A stretch of DNA of 64,000 nucleotides from Verrucomicrobium sp. (GTDB taxonomy: Bacteria > Verrucomicrobiota > Verrucomicrobiia > Methylacidiphilales > UBA1321). Shown here piece by piece: positions 35,050 through 44,202 of the stretch. The notes beneath the pieces are model-generated. The model had not been told where the DNA came from, did not search any database, and saw only the letters and a list, made by a program, of their open reading frames with translations. The stretch is from positions 62,001 to 126,000 of the forward strand of contig JAFIGT010000029.1 in assembly GCA_017849585.1 (NCBI GenBank). Reading direction: 5' to 3'. How positions within the stretch are numbered: position 1 is the first letter of the stretch; the number at the start of each line of letters is the position of its first letter. The translations under genes were made by a program, and so were the position numbers.

Positions 35050-36705
35050 ATGAGCATACTTCGTTCTACTCTCGGCTTCCTCAGTGTCGTGGTCTGGGGT
35101 TTTGGCCTGATCTCCACCTTCGGCGCGGACCCGGCTCCACCCGTCAAATCGGGCGAAATGCTCTACACCCTCGATTTATCCGACACGGCCGCCTTGGCCA
35201 AAGTTCTGCCTCAAGGAGCGACCATTGTGAAGGAAGGGCCATCGGGTGGACTCTGCCTGCGCTTCACGGTGAGTCCGGAGCAGGCCAAGCTGGGCAAGGA
35301 AACAACGATGTTGAACCTGCCGCTGGATCTGAGCCGCTGGCAGGGCATGCAGGTGATGCTCATCGCGCAAGTCCGCGCCGAAGGCGTGACCAAGCCGGAC
35401 CAGAGTTACAATGGCGTGAAGCTTCAGTTGCACTACGATTCCCCGGCCAAAGGCAAACAATGGCCGGGCGTGAGTGCTGGCGAGTACGGCACCTTTCCAT
35501 GGAAAGAAATTTACGGCCTCGCCCAGATCGAAAGTGACGTCACAAAAGGATGGCTGCAACTGGGCTTGCAGGGCAGCTCTGGAACGGTTTGGATGAGCGA
35601 TGTGCGCATCGTGGCGTGGAGGCAAAAGCAGGTGCGACCCGCTCCGATGGCCAATGCCCCCGCTCCTTTCCGCGGGCACTCGCTTCCCCGCCTGCGCGGT
35701 GTGATGAGTCCGAACACCTTCAGGATGGAAGACTTTGACGCCCTTGCCAAATGGAACGTCAATTTGATCCGCTGGCAGATGACCCGCGACTGGGGCAAGT
35801 CTGGCACTGACCGCGATCTGGTCGAGTATGACAAATGGCTCGAAGGCAAACTGGCGGATTTGTCCAAGGCCCTGGATGCGGCCGCAGCGCGCGGAATCAA
35901 GATTGCCATCGACCTGCATTCGCCGCCGGGTGGACGTCTGGACGATCGTTCGATGCGGATGTTTTACGAGAAACCCTATGCGGATCATTTCGTCGCTGTG
36001 TGGGAACGCATGGCCCGCCGCTTCAAAGGACATCCCGCCGTCTGGGGCTATGATCTCGTCAACGAACCGGTGCAGAACCGGCCTTCGCCTCCCGGCCTGC
36101 TCGATTGGTATGGGTTGCAGGTTCGCGCCGCGAAGGCAATCCGCGCCATTGATGACAAGGTGCCGATTATTTTCGAAGTGGATCAATGGGACGCCCCAGC
36201 GGTCTTTGACTATCTGCAACCGACGGATGTTCCCGGCGTGATCTACCAGGTGCACATGTATCAGCCCGGCAGCTTCACCCATCAAGGCGTGCATGGCGCG
36301 TGGGGCGAAGCGAGCGGCAAGGCGGGCGTGGTCTACCCCGGCATGATCGAGGGACGTCCGTACGACCGCGAGATGCTGCGGAAAATTCTCGAACCTGTGC
36401 GCGCGTTCCAATTGGCCCACAACGCGCACATCTTCGTGGGGGAATTCAGTGCCATTCGCTGGGCGCCCGGCGGAGCCAAATACTTGGAGGACTGCATGGC
36501 GATATTTGAAGAGTATGGTTGGGACTGGACCTATCACGCCTTCCGGGAATGGCCCGGCTGGAGCGTGGAACATGCCGACCTTCCCTATAGCCGCGACAAT
36601 CATCCGTTGGCCGAAAAACCGACCGAGCGTTTTCTCGCCTTGAAGAAATGGTTCGATCAAAACCAGAGAGCTCCGATTCCGGAACCCGCGAAAGAGACGA
36701 AGTAA
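35050..36705 (+). CDS. Secreted glycoside hydrolase family 5 (cellulase-type)
   Basis: This 551-residue protein has a signal peptide (MSILRSTLGFLSVVVWGFGLISTFGA). An N-terminal beta domain of about 170 residues resembles a carbohydrate-binding module. The GH5 barrel follows: FRGHSLPRLRGV, VNLIRWQM, GIKIAIDLHSPPGG, GYDLVNEP with E339 as acid/base, IYQVHMYQPG, and IFVGEFSA with E465 as nucleophile. GH5 enzymes cleave beta-glucans, beta-mannans and similar chains with retention. The exact substrate is not evident. The gene is divergent from an AraC regulator and followed by a pseudopilin gene. Confidence 0.88.
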   Translation: MSILRSTLGFLSVVVWGFGLISTFGADPAPPVKSGEMLYTLDLSDTAALAKVLPQGATIVKEGPSGGLCLRFTVSPEQAKLGKETTMLNLPLDLSRWQGMQVMLIAQVRAEGVTKPDQSYNGVKLQLHYDSPAKGKQWPGVSAGEYGTFPWKEIYGLAQIESDVTKGWLQLGLQGSSGTVWMSDVRIVAWRQKQVRPAPMANAPAPFRGHSLPRLRGVMSPNTFRMEDFDALAKWNVNLIRWQMTRDWGKSGTDRDLVEYDKWLEGKLADLSKALDAAAARGIKIAIDLHSPPGGRLDDRSMRMFYEKPYADHFVAVWERMARRFKGHPAVWGYDLVNEPVQNRPSPPGLLDWYGLQVRAAKAIRAIDDKVPIIFEVDQWDAPAVFDYLQPTDVPGVIYQVHMYQPGSFTHQGVHGAWGEASGKAGVVYPGMIEGRPYDREMLRKILEPVRAFQLAHNAHIFVGEFSAIRWAPGGAKYLEDCMAIFEEYGWDWTYHAFREWPGWSVEHADLPYSRDNHPLAEKPTERFLALKKWFDQNQRAPIPEPAKETK

Positions 36706-36804
36706 AATTCTATAACTTAAAGCAAAAACCAGACAAGCGAAGCCTGTCGACGCATCTGGTGAATTGATGAGAAAGTGGGAACTCCGGCACCCGCCGGGGT
36801 TCCT

Positions 36805-37509
36805 ATGAACGCTCAACGTGCTTTCAGTTTGATCGAACTACTGGTTGTCGTGGTGATCATCGCTGTGCTTGCCGCCATGGGCATGCCTGCGTATCAAAAT
36901 GCGCGCGCTTCCACGCGGCGCGTGGAGTGCCAGCAAAATCTCAAGCAAATCTACACGGCGTTAGTCTCCTACGCCGGTGAGAACAACAACATGCTGCCAC
37001 CGACCTATGTGAGTACCGGCAATGGCAATGACGGACAGGAGCAAGCCTGGGGCTATCTGATCTGGCCCTACGTGTACGGCAGCCGCTCCAATTGGAAATA
37101 CCCGGAAAACTGCCTGCAAATGGGAACGCCGGTCTATTCCATTTGCATGCGAAATGTCTTTCGCTGTCCTGCCACGAAACAAAAAGTGGTGCCAGTGCCG
37201 GGCGTACCTGCGGCGTCGGTCAAAGCGCGTTATTCTTACGGATTAAATTGCGATCCAGCCCGTCCGCCGGGTGCCACTTCAAGCGTGGCCTTGCCTATTC
37301 CGCTCCTGAGCGTGCCCGCATCCACCACCACGGCGATGATTATGGAGACAAGTTTTCCCGTGGGCAATCGTTACGGCTATTTTGAAGCCTATGGATTGAT
37401 TCCGCACATGGGCGGCGTAAATGTGCTCTACTTCGATGGCCATTGTGAGGGATTGACTCTGGCGCAAGTCCCCAACGACCAGAGCAATCTCTTCTGGATG
37501 GGCCATTAG
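36805..37509 (+). CDS. Pseudopilin-like protein with H-X9-DG motif
   Basis: The ATG at 36805 is chosen because it gives the short basic leader MNAQRAFSLIELLVVVVIIAVLAAMGMPAY. The product is about 234 residues. The C-terminus has H-MGGVNVLYF-DGHCEGL, matching H-X9-DG. It lies about 100 bases after the GH5 gene and converges on a PocR/AraC gene 17 bases away. This is the third copy of this arrangement (glycosidase plus pseudopilin) in the window. Confidence 0.85.
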   Translation: MNAQRAFSLIELLVVVVIIAVLAAMGMPAYQNARASTRRVECQQNLKQIYTALVSYAGENNNMLPPTYVSTGNGNDGQEQAWGYLIWPYVYGSRSNWKYPENCLQMGTPVYSICMRNVFRCPATKQKVVPVPGVPAASVKARYSYGLNCDPARPPGATSSVALPIPLLSVPASTTTAMIMETSFPVGNRYGYFEAYGLIPHMGGVNVLYFDGHCEGLTLAQVPNDQSNLFWMGH

Positions 37510-37526
37510 CAACTTGCTGAGGTTAT

Positions 37527-38336
37527 TTAGATCGGAAGGGGATGGGAGCGGCGGAAGGCGAGAGGCGTCATGCCGGTCTGCCGTCGAAAAAAACGATGGA
37601 AGTACCCTGAGTCGGGCACGCCACATTCCACAGCAATATGGGAAACTTTATACCGTGTGTTTGAGAGCAAGCTCTTGGCCCGTTCCAACCGCAGAATGTC
37701 GCGCAGTTGCGTGAAGGAATGGCCCGTGATTTCCTCTGTCAGATGGCTGGTTCGAGAAAGGGAAAGACCCAGATGCTTCGCGAGATCGGGTAGGCGCGGG
37801 TTTTTGCGTAACTGGTCGCCGAGGAAGCGCCGGATCATTTCCTCGCGGTAGCCGCGAGCGGTGTGACTGGCAAATCGCGGTGCGCGGAGTTGTTGCTCCA
37901 GATAGGCAGCGATGAGCCGCGCGGCATCGAGGGAGCGCTTGATATCGTCCGGCGAGTACCGGGGCAGCAGCGGATTGCCCTTCTTGGTGCGGCGATATTG
38001 TCCGAGAAATCCGATGACCGACAGGGTGCCTTCAAAAAAAACCGGGATGATGATCTCCTCGGCACCCGCGTGACAGACATTCGTGAAAATCGTTTTCCTG
38101 CGCTCGCACAAGGCGGGGACGTCACGCAGATCGCACTGGATGCAGCCCTGGCTGCGAGTCTCTTTCACTCCAAGACAAAACGAGGAATCGTGAATGCAAC
38201 AGGTATCCGCCAGCGTTTCCACCTGGGTCCCTTGCGGCAACGGAGAATGAAAGACTTTGACGCAGAGCTTGAGTCCGGTGAGCTGACGAATCGACTCGAT
38301 AAGCGATGCGGGCGGCAGTGCAGATAGGGCAGGCAT
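37527..38336 (-). CDS. AraC-family regulator with PocR-type sensory domain
   Basis: This 269-residue regulator starts with a PocR ligand-sensing domain. The cysteine pattern is visible: DTCCIHDSSFCLGV, GCIQCDLR, CERRKTIFTNVCHAGAEEIIIPVF, then GFLGQYR. PocR domains bind small diols and related ligands and may hold a metal or disulphide. The C-terminal AraC domain has LPDLAKHLGLSLSRTSHLTEEITGHSFTQLRDILRLERAK and KVSHIAVECGVPDSGYFHRFFRRQTGMTPLAFR. It is divergent from the FAD oxidoreductase gene at 38428, which it may regulate. Confidence 0.88.
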   Translation of the reverse strand: MPALSALPPASLIESIRQLTGLKLCVKVFHSPLPQGTQVETLADTCCIHDSSFCLGVKETRSQGCIQCDLRDVPALCERRKTIFTNVCHAGAEEIIIPVFFEGTLSVIGFLGQYRRTKKGNPLLPRYSPDDIKRSLDAARLIAAYLEQQLRAPRFASHTARGYREEMIRRFLGDQLRKNPRLPDLAKHLGLSLSRTSHLTEEITGHSFTQLRDILRLERAKSLLSNTRYKVSHIAVECGVPDSGYFHRFFRRQTGMTPLAFRRSHPLPI

Positions 38337-38427
38337 GGGATTTCAGGTGCAAGAATAGCATGAAAGTCCATAAAAATGGAAGATTCGACATCTAGCAGCC
38401 GAAAGGGATGAAGCCTAGAGTGCGATC

Positions 38428-41328
38428 ATGCATGTGAGTCCTGCCTCCATCCCAGCTCCCCATCGGCCGGTTTTCGAAACCGTTTTCGACGCGGCGGTCT
38501 GCGGAACAGGTCTGGTAGGAATCGCCGCAGTGCAGGAGTTGGCTGCCGCTGGGCAATCGGTGTTGTTGATCGAAGCCACCGGCGATCTGCTCTGGGAAGC
38601 GACACGCGCGCTGCAAAACGGAACGTCATTAACGACGGGAAAAAATCCCGCATGGCAAGCGTGGATGGAAGAACTGGCCGAACGGCAGGGGGTGGGTAAC
38701 GATTGTTTCGATAGCGCGCTGGCCGAGGCATGGACCGCACACCACTTGCAAGCCACGCCGCAGGTGGCGACTCTTTTCCACGCCGTGCCGGTGGCAGTCG
38801 AGCGCTCCGGGGACGGAATCGGCACCGTGATCATTGCGACGAAAGCCGGACCGCGCCGCGTGCGTGCCCGGAAATGGATCGATGCGACAGAACGAGGCGC
38901 ATTGGCGCGGTTATGCGGCGCCGAGTTGAAGTCCCGGCAACCGGAGTTCGTGCGGTCACTGATTTTGCAAGTGGCGGAAAACGTCGCAGGTCTGGAACAA
39001 GCCGTGGCAGTTCTCGCTTCTCGCTATGCGGGAATAACGCCGCTTCTCTCGGTGCGGGAAACGGAACGGCGCTTGCAGTGGACGCCGCAGGGATTGTGGT
39101 TTCGCGAGACGGTGGACATCGTGCGGGCATTGCGCGAGTCGATGGACCTCTGGGATCATCGATTGATTTTAAGTCAGGGCGCGATGCAAGATTACCCAAT
39201 TTACCGCGCGTCCGCACGGACTATGAAGTCGCCCGCGTCGAACCTGCTGGTGCTGAGTCCCGCGCTCGTAGATGAAGTGATAGTCACACCCGGAGACCGG
39301 TTTGCCCTCGGCGCTTCAGTGATGCAGAAACTCGATGAAGTTGCCTCGTGCGAAAACGTTCCGACCGCTGTTTCGATACCGGAACCAATCTACTCCGAAA
39401 AACTCACCGCGAGTGTGGTGGTGGCTGGAGCAGGGACGGGTGGCGCGATGGCGGCATTGGCTGCGGCACAACAAGGCGTGCCCGTCGTAACGTTCGATGC
39501 GACCGTTTTCCCCGGCGGGGTGGGCACGGGCGGGGGGATCAATGGTTATTTCCATGGCGCGACGGGCGGACTACAAAGTCAACTCGACGCGGCGAGCGGT
39601 TGGTTAACCCTGTTATTTCGAGGTGTCGAGCCAGGACAAAAAGTAGAGCTACCGCGCCTGAGCGCATTGACTCTGGAGTCGGTACCGCCATGCCCGGAGA
39701 CAGATGGCTGGCATCACGAGGCGAAAAAAATCGTGTTGCTCGAATGGTTCAAACGTCTGGGTGTGCGTTTTCTCGGCGGACAATTGCTCAGCGACGTGCG
39801 TCAGCACAACGGCACGGTCACGGCGGTGCAGATCGCTTGTGAAGACGGAGTGCGGGAGATTGCCGCCCCGGCGTTCATCGATGCCACGGGCGATGGCGAT
39901 CTCGCCGTGCTGGCCGGAGCAGAATCAGTCCAAGGCCGTCCGGGCGATGGCCGGACGCTGGCATACAGTCAATCGGCCTTTGTGATCTCTGCGAACGGCG
40001 GGGGTCTCCAAATCACTTCACAGAATTATGATGCGGGCTGGCTTGATGCGACGGATCCTGTGGACTTGTCTCGGGGATTATTGGAAGGTCGCGCCCAATA
40101 TCTGGCGGAAAAATGGACTCGCCCGGAACGACCGGCCGCCATCGCGCCAATGATCGGCTTGCGGCAATCGCGGCAGATCGTGACGGACATCTCACTCTCG
40201 TTCGCAGATCTGATTGAACGCGCGCAATTCGACGATGCGGTGGGCGTGACCGATTCAGTCTACGACACGCACTCGGTGGATTTTGAATTCGAGAGCGACG
40301 ACGTGGCGTTTTATTACTGGGTCTGCCGCGCCTTCCGGTTTTCGGTAGGGTGCGAGTTGCCCTACCGGATGTTACTGCCACGCGGACTGAACAATGTCTG
40401 GATCGCGTGCCGGGCGGCGGGCATGCAGGCGGAAGCCGCCTATGCGTTGCGTATGCAACGCGACATGCAGCGGCTGGGAGAAGTGTCGGGACGAGCAGCG
40501 GTCTTGATGGTGAAATCGGGAAACGATGCGCGCCAGATTGATCTGGTATCCTTGCGCGAATCGCTCAGGGCCACCGGCGCATATACCGGCAGAAACGGGA
40601 GTGGACCGAACAGCCCGGACGATTCGGATGCGCTGGAGCGTTTGCAGCGCGGCGAGACCGGTGTGTTTCTGTGGTCGATTTTCCGACACCCGGAATGTTA
40701 CCGGTCGGCGGTGATGAAATGTCTACATTCGGAAAATCTCACCACCTCGTTTCAAGCGGCGGCGATTTTGGCCTCGTGGGGCGACGCGGAGGCGGAGGCT
40801 CGCCTGCTAACGGCGATCACGACACGCGAACTGGGACCGGAACCGACACAGGAAACGCTCGGAGCCTTCGGACAGGTGATCGATATTCCGTTCTGGGTGC
40901 AGGCGGTCTTCCTGTTGCGACACGGCGGGACGACAAAATGCGCAACCGTGCTGCGTGAACTGGCCACACAGTCGGGTCTGCCGTTAAATGTCCGCACGCA
41001 AATCGCGCTCACGGTCGAGCGATTGGCCGCGCGCGGGCTATCGACGGAAGAAGGACTCGCCATTCTTGATCCGCTTCAACGCGACCCCCTCCCCGAAACG
41101 CGACTCAATCCTTCGCGCTCGTTGTGGCGTACACTGGCTGGTGAACCGCAGACAGCTTACCAGTGTCCTGTGGGAGTCGATCCCCGTCAGGATCATGGCT
41201 GGCAATGGCAGCTCACGCTGGCGCGAGCCCGGCGTGCCTTGGGGGCAGAACTTCAGCCGGAAGCCCTGGCATATCGGAGCGATCCGCGGGCGTTTGTGCG
41301 GCGTGCTCTCGAGTCTGTGTCGCACTAA
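38428..41328 (+). CDS. FAD-dependent oxidoreductase with two Rossmann domains
   Basis: This 966-residue protein has two dinucleotide-binding starts: DAAVCGTGLVGIAAVQELAAAGQSVLLIEA near residue 21, and SVVVAGAGTGGAMAALAAAQQGVPVVTFDA near 328. The second belongs to an FAD_oxidored-type domain with GGVGTGGGINGYFHG, FIDATGDGDLAVLAGAE, GLRQSRQIVTD and a redox-type end. The last 250 residues look like helical repeats (SAVMKCLHSENLTTSFQAAAILASW). The family is frequent in glycan clusters of Verrucomicrobiota and Planctomycetes. The substrate is unknown. No signal peptide was seen. Confidence 0.82.
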   Translation: MHVSPASIPAPHRPVFETVFDAAVCGTGLVGIAAVQELAAAGQSVLLIEATGDLLWEATRALQNGTSLTTGKNPAWQAWMEELAERQGVGNDCFDSALAEAWTAHHLQATPQVATLFHAVPVAVERSGDGIGTVIIATKAGPRRVRARKWIDATERGALARLCGAELKSRQPEFVRSLILQVAENVAGLEQAVAVLASRYAGITPLLSVRETERRLQWTPQGLWFRETVDIVRALRESMDLWDHRLILSQGAMQDYPIYRASARTMKSPASNLLVLSPALVDEVIVTPGDRFALGASVMQKLDEVASCENVPTAVSIPEPIYSEKLTASVVVAGAGTGGAMAALAAAQQGVPVVTFDATVFPGGVGTGGGINGYFHGATGGLQSQLDAASGWLTLLFRGVEPGQKVELPRLSALTLESVPPCPETDGWHHEAKKIVLLEWFKRLGVRFLGGQLLSDVRQHNGTVTAVQIACEDGVREIAAPAFIDATGDGDLAVLAGAESVQGRPGDGRTLAYSQSAFVISANGGGLQITSQNYDAGWLDATDPVDLSRGLLEGRAQYLAEKWTRPERPAAIAPMIGLRQSRQIVTDISLSFADLIERAQFDDAVGVTDSVYDTHSVDFEFESDDVAFYYWVCRAFRFSVGCELPYRMLLPRGLNNVWIACRAAGMQAEAAYALRMQRDMQRLGEVSGRAAVLMVKSGNDARQIDLVSLRESLRATGAYTGRNGSGPNSPDDSDALERLQRGETGVFLWSIFRHPECYRSAVMKCLHSENLTTSFQAAAILASWGDAEAEARLLTAITTRELGPEPTQETLGAFGQVIDIPFWVQAVFLLRHGGTTKCATVLRELATQSGLPLNVRTQIALTVERLAARGLSTEEGLAILDPLQRDPLPETRLNPSRSLWRTLAGEPQTAYQCPVGVDPRQDHGWQWQLTLARARRALGAELQPEALAYRSDPRAFVRRALESVSH

Positions 41329-41471
41329 CCACGACGTGGCGGGTGGACTCACGGCGGACGTCATGGGAGCGTTTAAGCCCGACAGACGCACGCAGTGAAT
41401 CCACCAGCCAACGCTGAATGGTCAACATCACTTCCGGGTGACACGAATACATCATCATACGCGTGTGATCG

Positions 41472-41768
41472 TCAGAGCCCGAGGCGGGTTCTGCCAATCC
41501 CTCCCGTAATGGTTGCTTCCGGAAAGTCAGCCAAGGCCGACCGGTACGCCTGCATCGGGGTGAGCCCAAGTTGCAGGTACAACCCGCACAGCTCCAGCAC
41601 AGCCTGATTCAGGTCCAACTCCGTCGCCGGCGTGATCTTCGTCGGAAGCGGCTTGGCTTCTTCCGCCCGGTCAAAAGTGATGTTCTTCCGCGCCGGGCTG
41701 AGCGGGATGAGCTTCTTCCGCGGGTTCCGCGGATTCTCCAACTTCGGGGGATCTATTTCCAACTTCAT
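41472..41768 (-). CDS. Small hypothetical protein
   Basis: This 98-residue protein is preceded by AAGGAG 8 bases before the ATG, one of the best ribosome sites in the window. The N-terminal half is Pro/Lys-rich (PPKLENPRNPRKKL). The C-terminal half looks like a short helical pair (NQAVLELCGLYLQLGLTPMQAYRSALADF). I do not recognise a family. There is no signal peptide or membrane segment. It converges on the FAD gene. Confidence 0.6.
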   Translation of the reverse strand: MKLEIDPPKLENPRNPRKKLIPLSPARKNITFDRAEEAKPLPTKITPATELDLNQAVLELCGLYLQLGLTPMQAYRSALADFPEATITGGIGRTRLGL

Positions 41769-41822
41769 GTGTGTTTCTCCTTTTTCTTTTTTTGAGAACC
41801 ACCACCGGAAACAGGGGAAATA

Positions 41823-41858
41823 AAAAACCCACCACTGTTTCCAGTCGTGGGTTGCTCA
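41823..41858 (-). terminator. Intrinsic terminator on the minus strand
   Basis: The minus strand carries AACCCAC, a 14-base loop (GACTGGAAACAGTG) that can itself pair, GTGGGTT and a run of T. It lies upstream of the 98-residue gene and downstream of a short frame ending at 41881, so it probably ends a separate small transcript. Confidence 0.7.
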
Positions 41859-41880
41859 AATTTCGTTTTCTTATTCGATT

Positions 41881-42012
41881 TTATGAACCCTGCGACTGGC
41901 TCCGCGTACGGGACGCGGAAATAACGCAATAGTCAGCGCGCCAATGCATCGGTACGGCGGTAACGACTACGTTAAGTTTGGTCTGCATGAGGTTCATTGC
42001 TGCAGGAACCAT
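41881..42012 (-). CDS. Possible small protein or leader peptide (35-43 residues)
   Basis: The minus strand is open from ATG codons at 42012, 41997 or 41988 to a TAA at 41881-41883. The shared part is MQTKLNVVVTAVPMH followed by WRADYCVISASRTR. The intrinsic terminator at 41823-41858 follows about 20 bases later. No strong ribosome site is present. A non-coding RNA ending at the same terminator is an alternative reading. Confidence 0.3.
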   Translation of the reverse strand: MVPAAMNLMQTKLNVVVTAVPMHWRADYCVISASRTRSQSQGS

Positions 42013-42160
42013 ACCAAAGCCGCGCGAAATTTCAAGTAACAATCGCATGACAGGTCGATTCCCCTCTCTTCTCTCGGTACAAACGGCTGCAACTAAAGTA
42101 AAAATGCCTTCGTAATTTTTTCAAATTCGTTACGCTCCTCAAAGTTGGTTCTTTTTCAGC

Positions 42161-43480
42161 ATGCTGCCCGAACTGATCACTTCCATCCCCGGCCCCCGCT
42201 CGCGCGCCCTCGCCACGCGATTGCGCGATCATGAATCGCGCAATGTCACCTTTCTCTCCCCCGGCTTCCCCGTATTCTGGCAGCGCGCCCATGGCACGAA
42301 CGTGTGGGACGCGGACGGCAACCGCTTCCTCGACCTGACGAGCGGTTTCGGCGTGGCCAGCCTCGGCTATACACCGGATGTCATCGTGCAGGCGATGCAG
42401 GCACAAGCCGCAACACTTTATCACGCGATGGGCGACGTGCATCCGACCGAGGAAAAAGTGGAGCTGTGCGCGACGCTGTCGAAGCTCACTTTCGAAAGCT
42501 GGAGTGTGGGTTCCGGGAAAACGATTCTGACGAATTCGGGAAGCGAGGCGGTCGAGGCGGCATTGAAGACCGCGTTCGTTGCGACGGGTAAACCGGGAGT
42601 GATCGCGTTTCGCGGGGGCTATCACGGGCTTGGCTACGGGGCGCTCACCGTCACGGGTAATGATTTTTTCCGGAGCCGCTTTTCACCCCAGCTCGCCGAG
42701 TGGGCCCACTTCGTTCCTTATCCGAGCGAGCACGACCCACGCGATCCACTGGAGTGCTCACGTGAAATGGAGGAATTACTTCGGGCGGCGCTGCAACGCG
42801 GCACGATCGGCGCTATTCTGGTGGAACCGATTCAAGGGCGCGGCGGCGAAGTGGTCCCTCCCGAGTGGTTCCTGCCGCTGCTACGCGTGTTGGCGGATGA
42901 ATTCAAGGCCGTGCTGATCTTCGACGAAATTTTCACCGGCTTTTACCGCACCGGCAAACGGTTCGCCTGCGATCACTGGGAGGTCGTACCCGACCTCGTT
43001 TGTCTCGGCAAGGCGTTGACGAGCGGTTTTCCCCTCGCCGCTTGCGTCGGTCGCGCTGCCGTGATGGACGCGTGGCCGCCGTCCGATGGCGAGGCGATTC
43101 ACACCTCGACGTTTTTGGGCAACCCGCTGGGTTGCCGCATGGCTCTGACCGCGCTCGAGGAAATGGAGCGGCGCAATCTCGCGCCCAAGGTGCATGGCGT
43201 GAACAAACTGCTGCGCGCAATGTTGCAACAGGTGCAGGGACACGGAAAACCATGGGGCGCGATTCGCGGCCGGGGTCTGATGCTCGGCTTGGAAGTGGTC
43301 GACACGCATGGCAAACCGGATTCCGCCCGTGCAGGGAGATTCATCGAGAGCTTGCTCGCGAAGGGCGTGATCATCCTCAGCGGCAGTCCCGAGCGCAATA
43401 CGCTGTCGTTCACGCCTCCCTTCGATCTGAGCGCGGAAGAGATCGCGTTCGTCGGCAACGCGCTGGCCGAAGCAATGTGA
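42161..43480 (+). CDS. Class III PLP-dependent aminotransferase
   Basis: This 439-residue cytoplasmic enzyme belongs to the class III (omega-aminotransferase) group. The features are GTNVWDADGNRFLDLTSGFGVASLGY, the cofactor phosphate loop TNSGSEAVEAALKTA, FRGGYHGLGYGAL, ILVEPIQGRGGEV, IFDEIFTGFYRTG with the PLP-nitrogen aspartate, and K284 in VCLGKALTSGFP as the Schiff-base lysine. HTSTFLGNPLGC closes the site. Related enzymes use ornithine, acetylornithine, 4-aminobutyrate or diaminobutyrate, and the amino donor here is not evident. It stands alone at the left edge of the stress-gene block. Confidence 0.92.
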   Translation: MLPELITSIPGPRSRALATRLRDHESRNVTFLSPGFPVFWQRAHGTNVWDADGNRFLDLTSGFGVASLGYTPDVIVQAMQAQAATLYHAMGDVHPTEEKVELCATLSKLTFESWSVGSGKTILTNSGSEAVEAALKTAFVATGKPGVIAFRGGYHGLGYGALTVTGNDFFRSRFSPQLAEWAHFVPYPSEHDPRDPLECSREMEELLRAALQRGTIGAILVEPIQGRGGEVVPPEWFLPLLRVLADEFKAVLIFDEIFTGFYRTGKRFACDHWEVVPDLVCLGKALTSGFPLAACVGRAAVMDAWPPSDGEAIHTSTFLGNPLGCRMALTALEEMERRNLAPKVHGVNKLLRAMLQQVQGHGKPWGAIRGRGLMLGLEVVDTHGKPDSARAGRFIESLLAKGVIILSGSPERNTLSFTPPFDLSAEEIAFVGNALAEAM

Positions 43481-43630
43481 CGTTGCTTCCAATTAGACCC
43501 TTTTCGATTTAGTAAGTCGCATTCTTTTCACGCACCCCGACGCTCTCGCAGCAACCGCATGGGAGTGCGCGCGCAAGGAGAGATCGAGGTGTGCCGCGTA
43601 CGTGCCCATACTGCGCCCAGACAAAATGCC

Positions 43631-43673
43631 TGTATCTGGCATGAATCGGGGTACGGCGGGCATGCAATCTGCA
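43631..43673 (+). promoter_or_regulatory. Paired enhancer-type dyads upstream of the 43780 lipoprotein gene
   Basis: A full dyad TGC-AATCT-GCA lies at 43663-43673, centred 86 bp upstream of the -24 GG. A half copy TGT-ATCTG-GCA lies at 43631-43641, 32 bp further out. The arrangement matches the other sigma-54 promoters in this block and is the probable activator site. Confidence 0.6.
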
Positions 43674-43752
43674 CTCTGAAAGCGATCACCATGGTACACG
43701 CCTCTTTCTAAATAGTTGGAAGAACAATACTTCACATCGCTGCCCCCTCCCT

Positions 43753-43768
43753 TGGCACATGGTTTGCA
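43753..43768 (+). promoter_or_regulatory. Sigma-54 type promoter (43780 lipoprotein)
   Basis: TGGCACATGGTTTGCA matches the sigma-54 consensus at both elements, with GG and GC 10 bases apart. The predicted start point (about 43779) is one base before the ATG, while the ribosome site GGAGTAAGG lies inside the promoter. Either the message is nearly leaderless from this promoter or a second promoter is used. Confidence 0.7.
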
Positions 43769-43779
43769 AGGAGTAAGGC

Positions 43780-44136
43780 ATGAAAAGAATCCATTGGTTA
43801 AGCATTGGTACACTGATCGTAGCCGGCAGCATGGCACCGCTCCTAGTTGGTTGCGCCAACACCGGGGAGGATCGTTACACCCAAGGCTCGAAGGAATCGC
43901 CAAGGCTGGTGGAAAAGAAGTTCCGCTTCAAGGGCACGGTTCTCTATCACCGCGACAGCCGGGACTATGCAATCCTGTCTGATTCGGGTGATGAGTATTA
44001 TCCGACGAACCTGCAATCAGTCTATCGCAAGTCGGGCTTGCGCGTTCAGGTTTATGGTGAAAGCCGTGGTTACGCGCATGGCGGACGCATGCGCGCGATC
44101 GAAATCTACGATATCACAGCGCTGTCGCCGCACTAA
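43780..44136 (+). CDS. Small lipoprotein
   Basis: This 118-residue protein has a lipoprotein signal peptide with lipobox LLVGC (MKRIHWLSIGTLIVAGSMAPLLVGC). The mature 90 residues contain a compact beta domain (FRFKGTVLYHRDSRDYAILSDSGDEYYP, LRVQVYGESR) resembling an OB fold or small barrel. GGAGTAAGG precedes the ATG. A sigma-54 promoter overlaps the ribosome site. The next gene is a small membrane protein. Envelope-stress function is inferred from the regulon context. Confidence 0.75.
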   Translation: MKRIHWLSIGTLIVAGSMAPLLVGCANTGEDRYTQGSKESPRLVEKKFRFKGTVLYHRDSRDYAILSDSGDEYYPTNLQSVYRKSGLRVQVYGESRGYAHGGRMRAIEIYDITALSPH

Positions 44137-44149
44137 AAAAACCGAATAC

Positions 44150-44174
44150 TTCCGGCGGAGAAGTTCCGCCGGAA
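44150..44174. terminator. Strong hairpin between the lipoprotein and small membrane protein genes
   Basis: TTCCGGCGGA and TCCGCCGGAA form a 10-bp stem with a 5-base loop. No T-run follows on the plus strand, so it may reduce read-through or stabilise the upstream message. Confidence 0.5.
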
Positions 44175-44202
44175 ATGTTCGATTACTTTCAAATAAGATC
44201 CT

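Noticed and set aside
35176-36816. 546-codon minus-strand open frame
   Set aside because: It lies antisense to the GH5 gene, which has a signal peptide and catalytic motifs. No domain is visible in the antisense translation.
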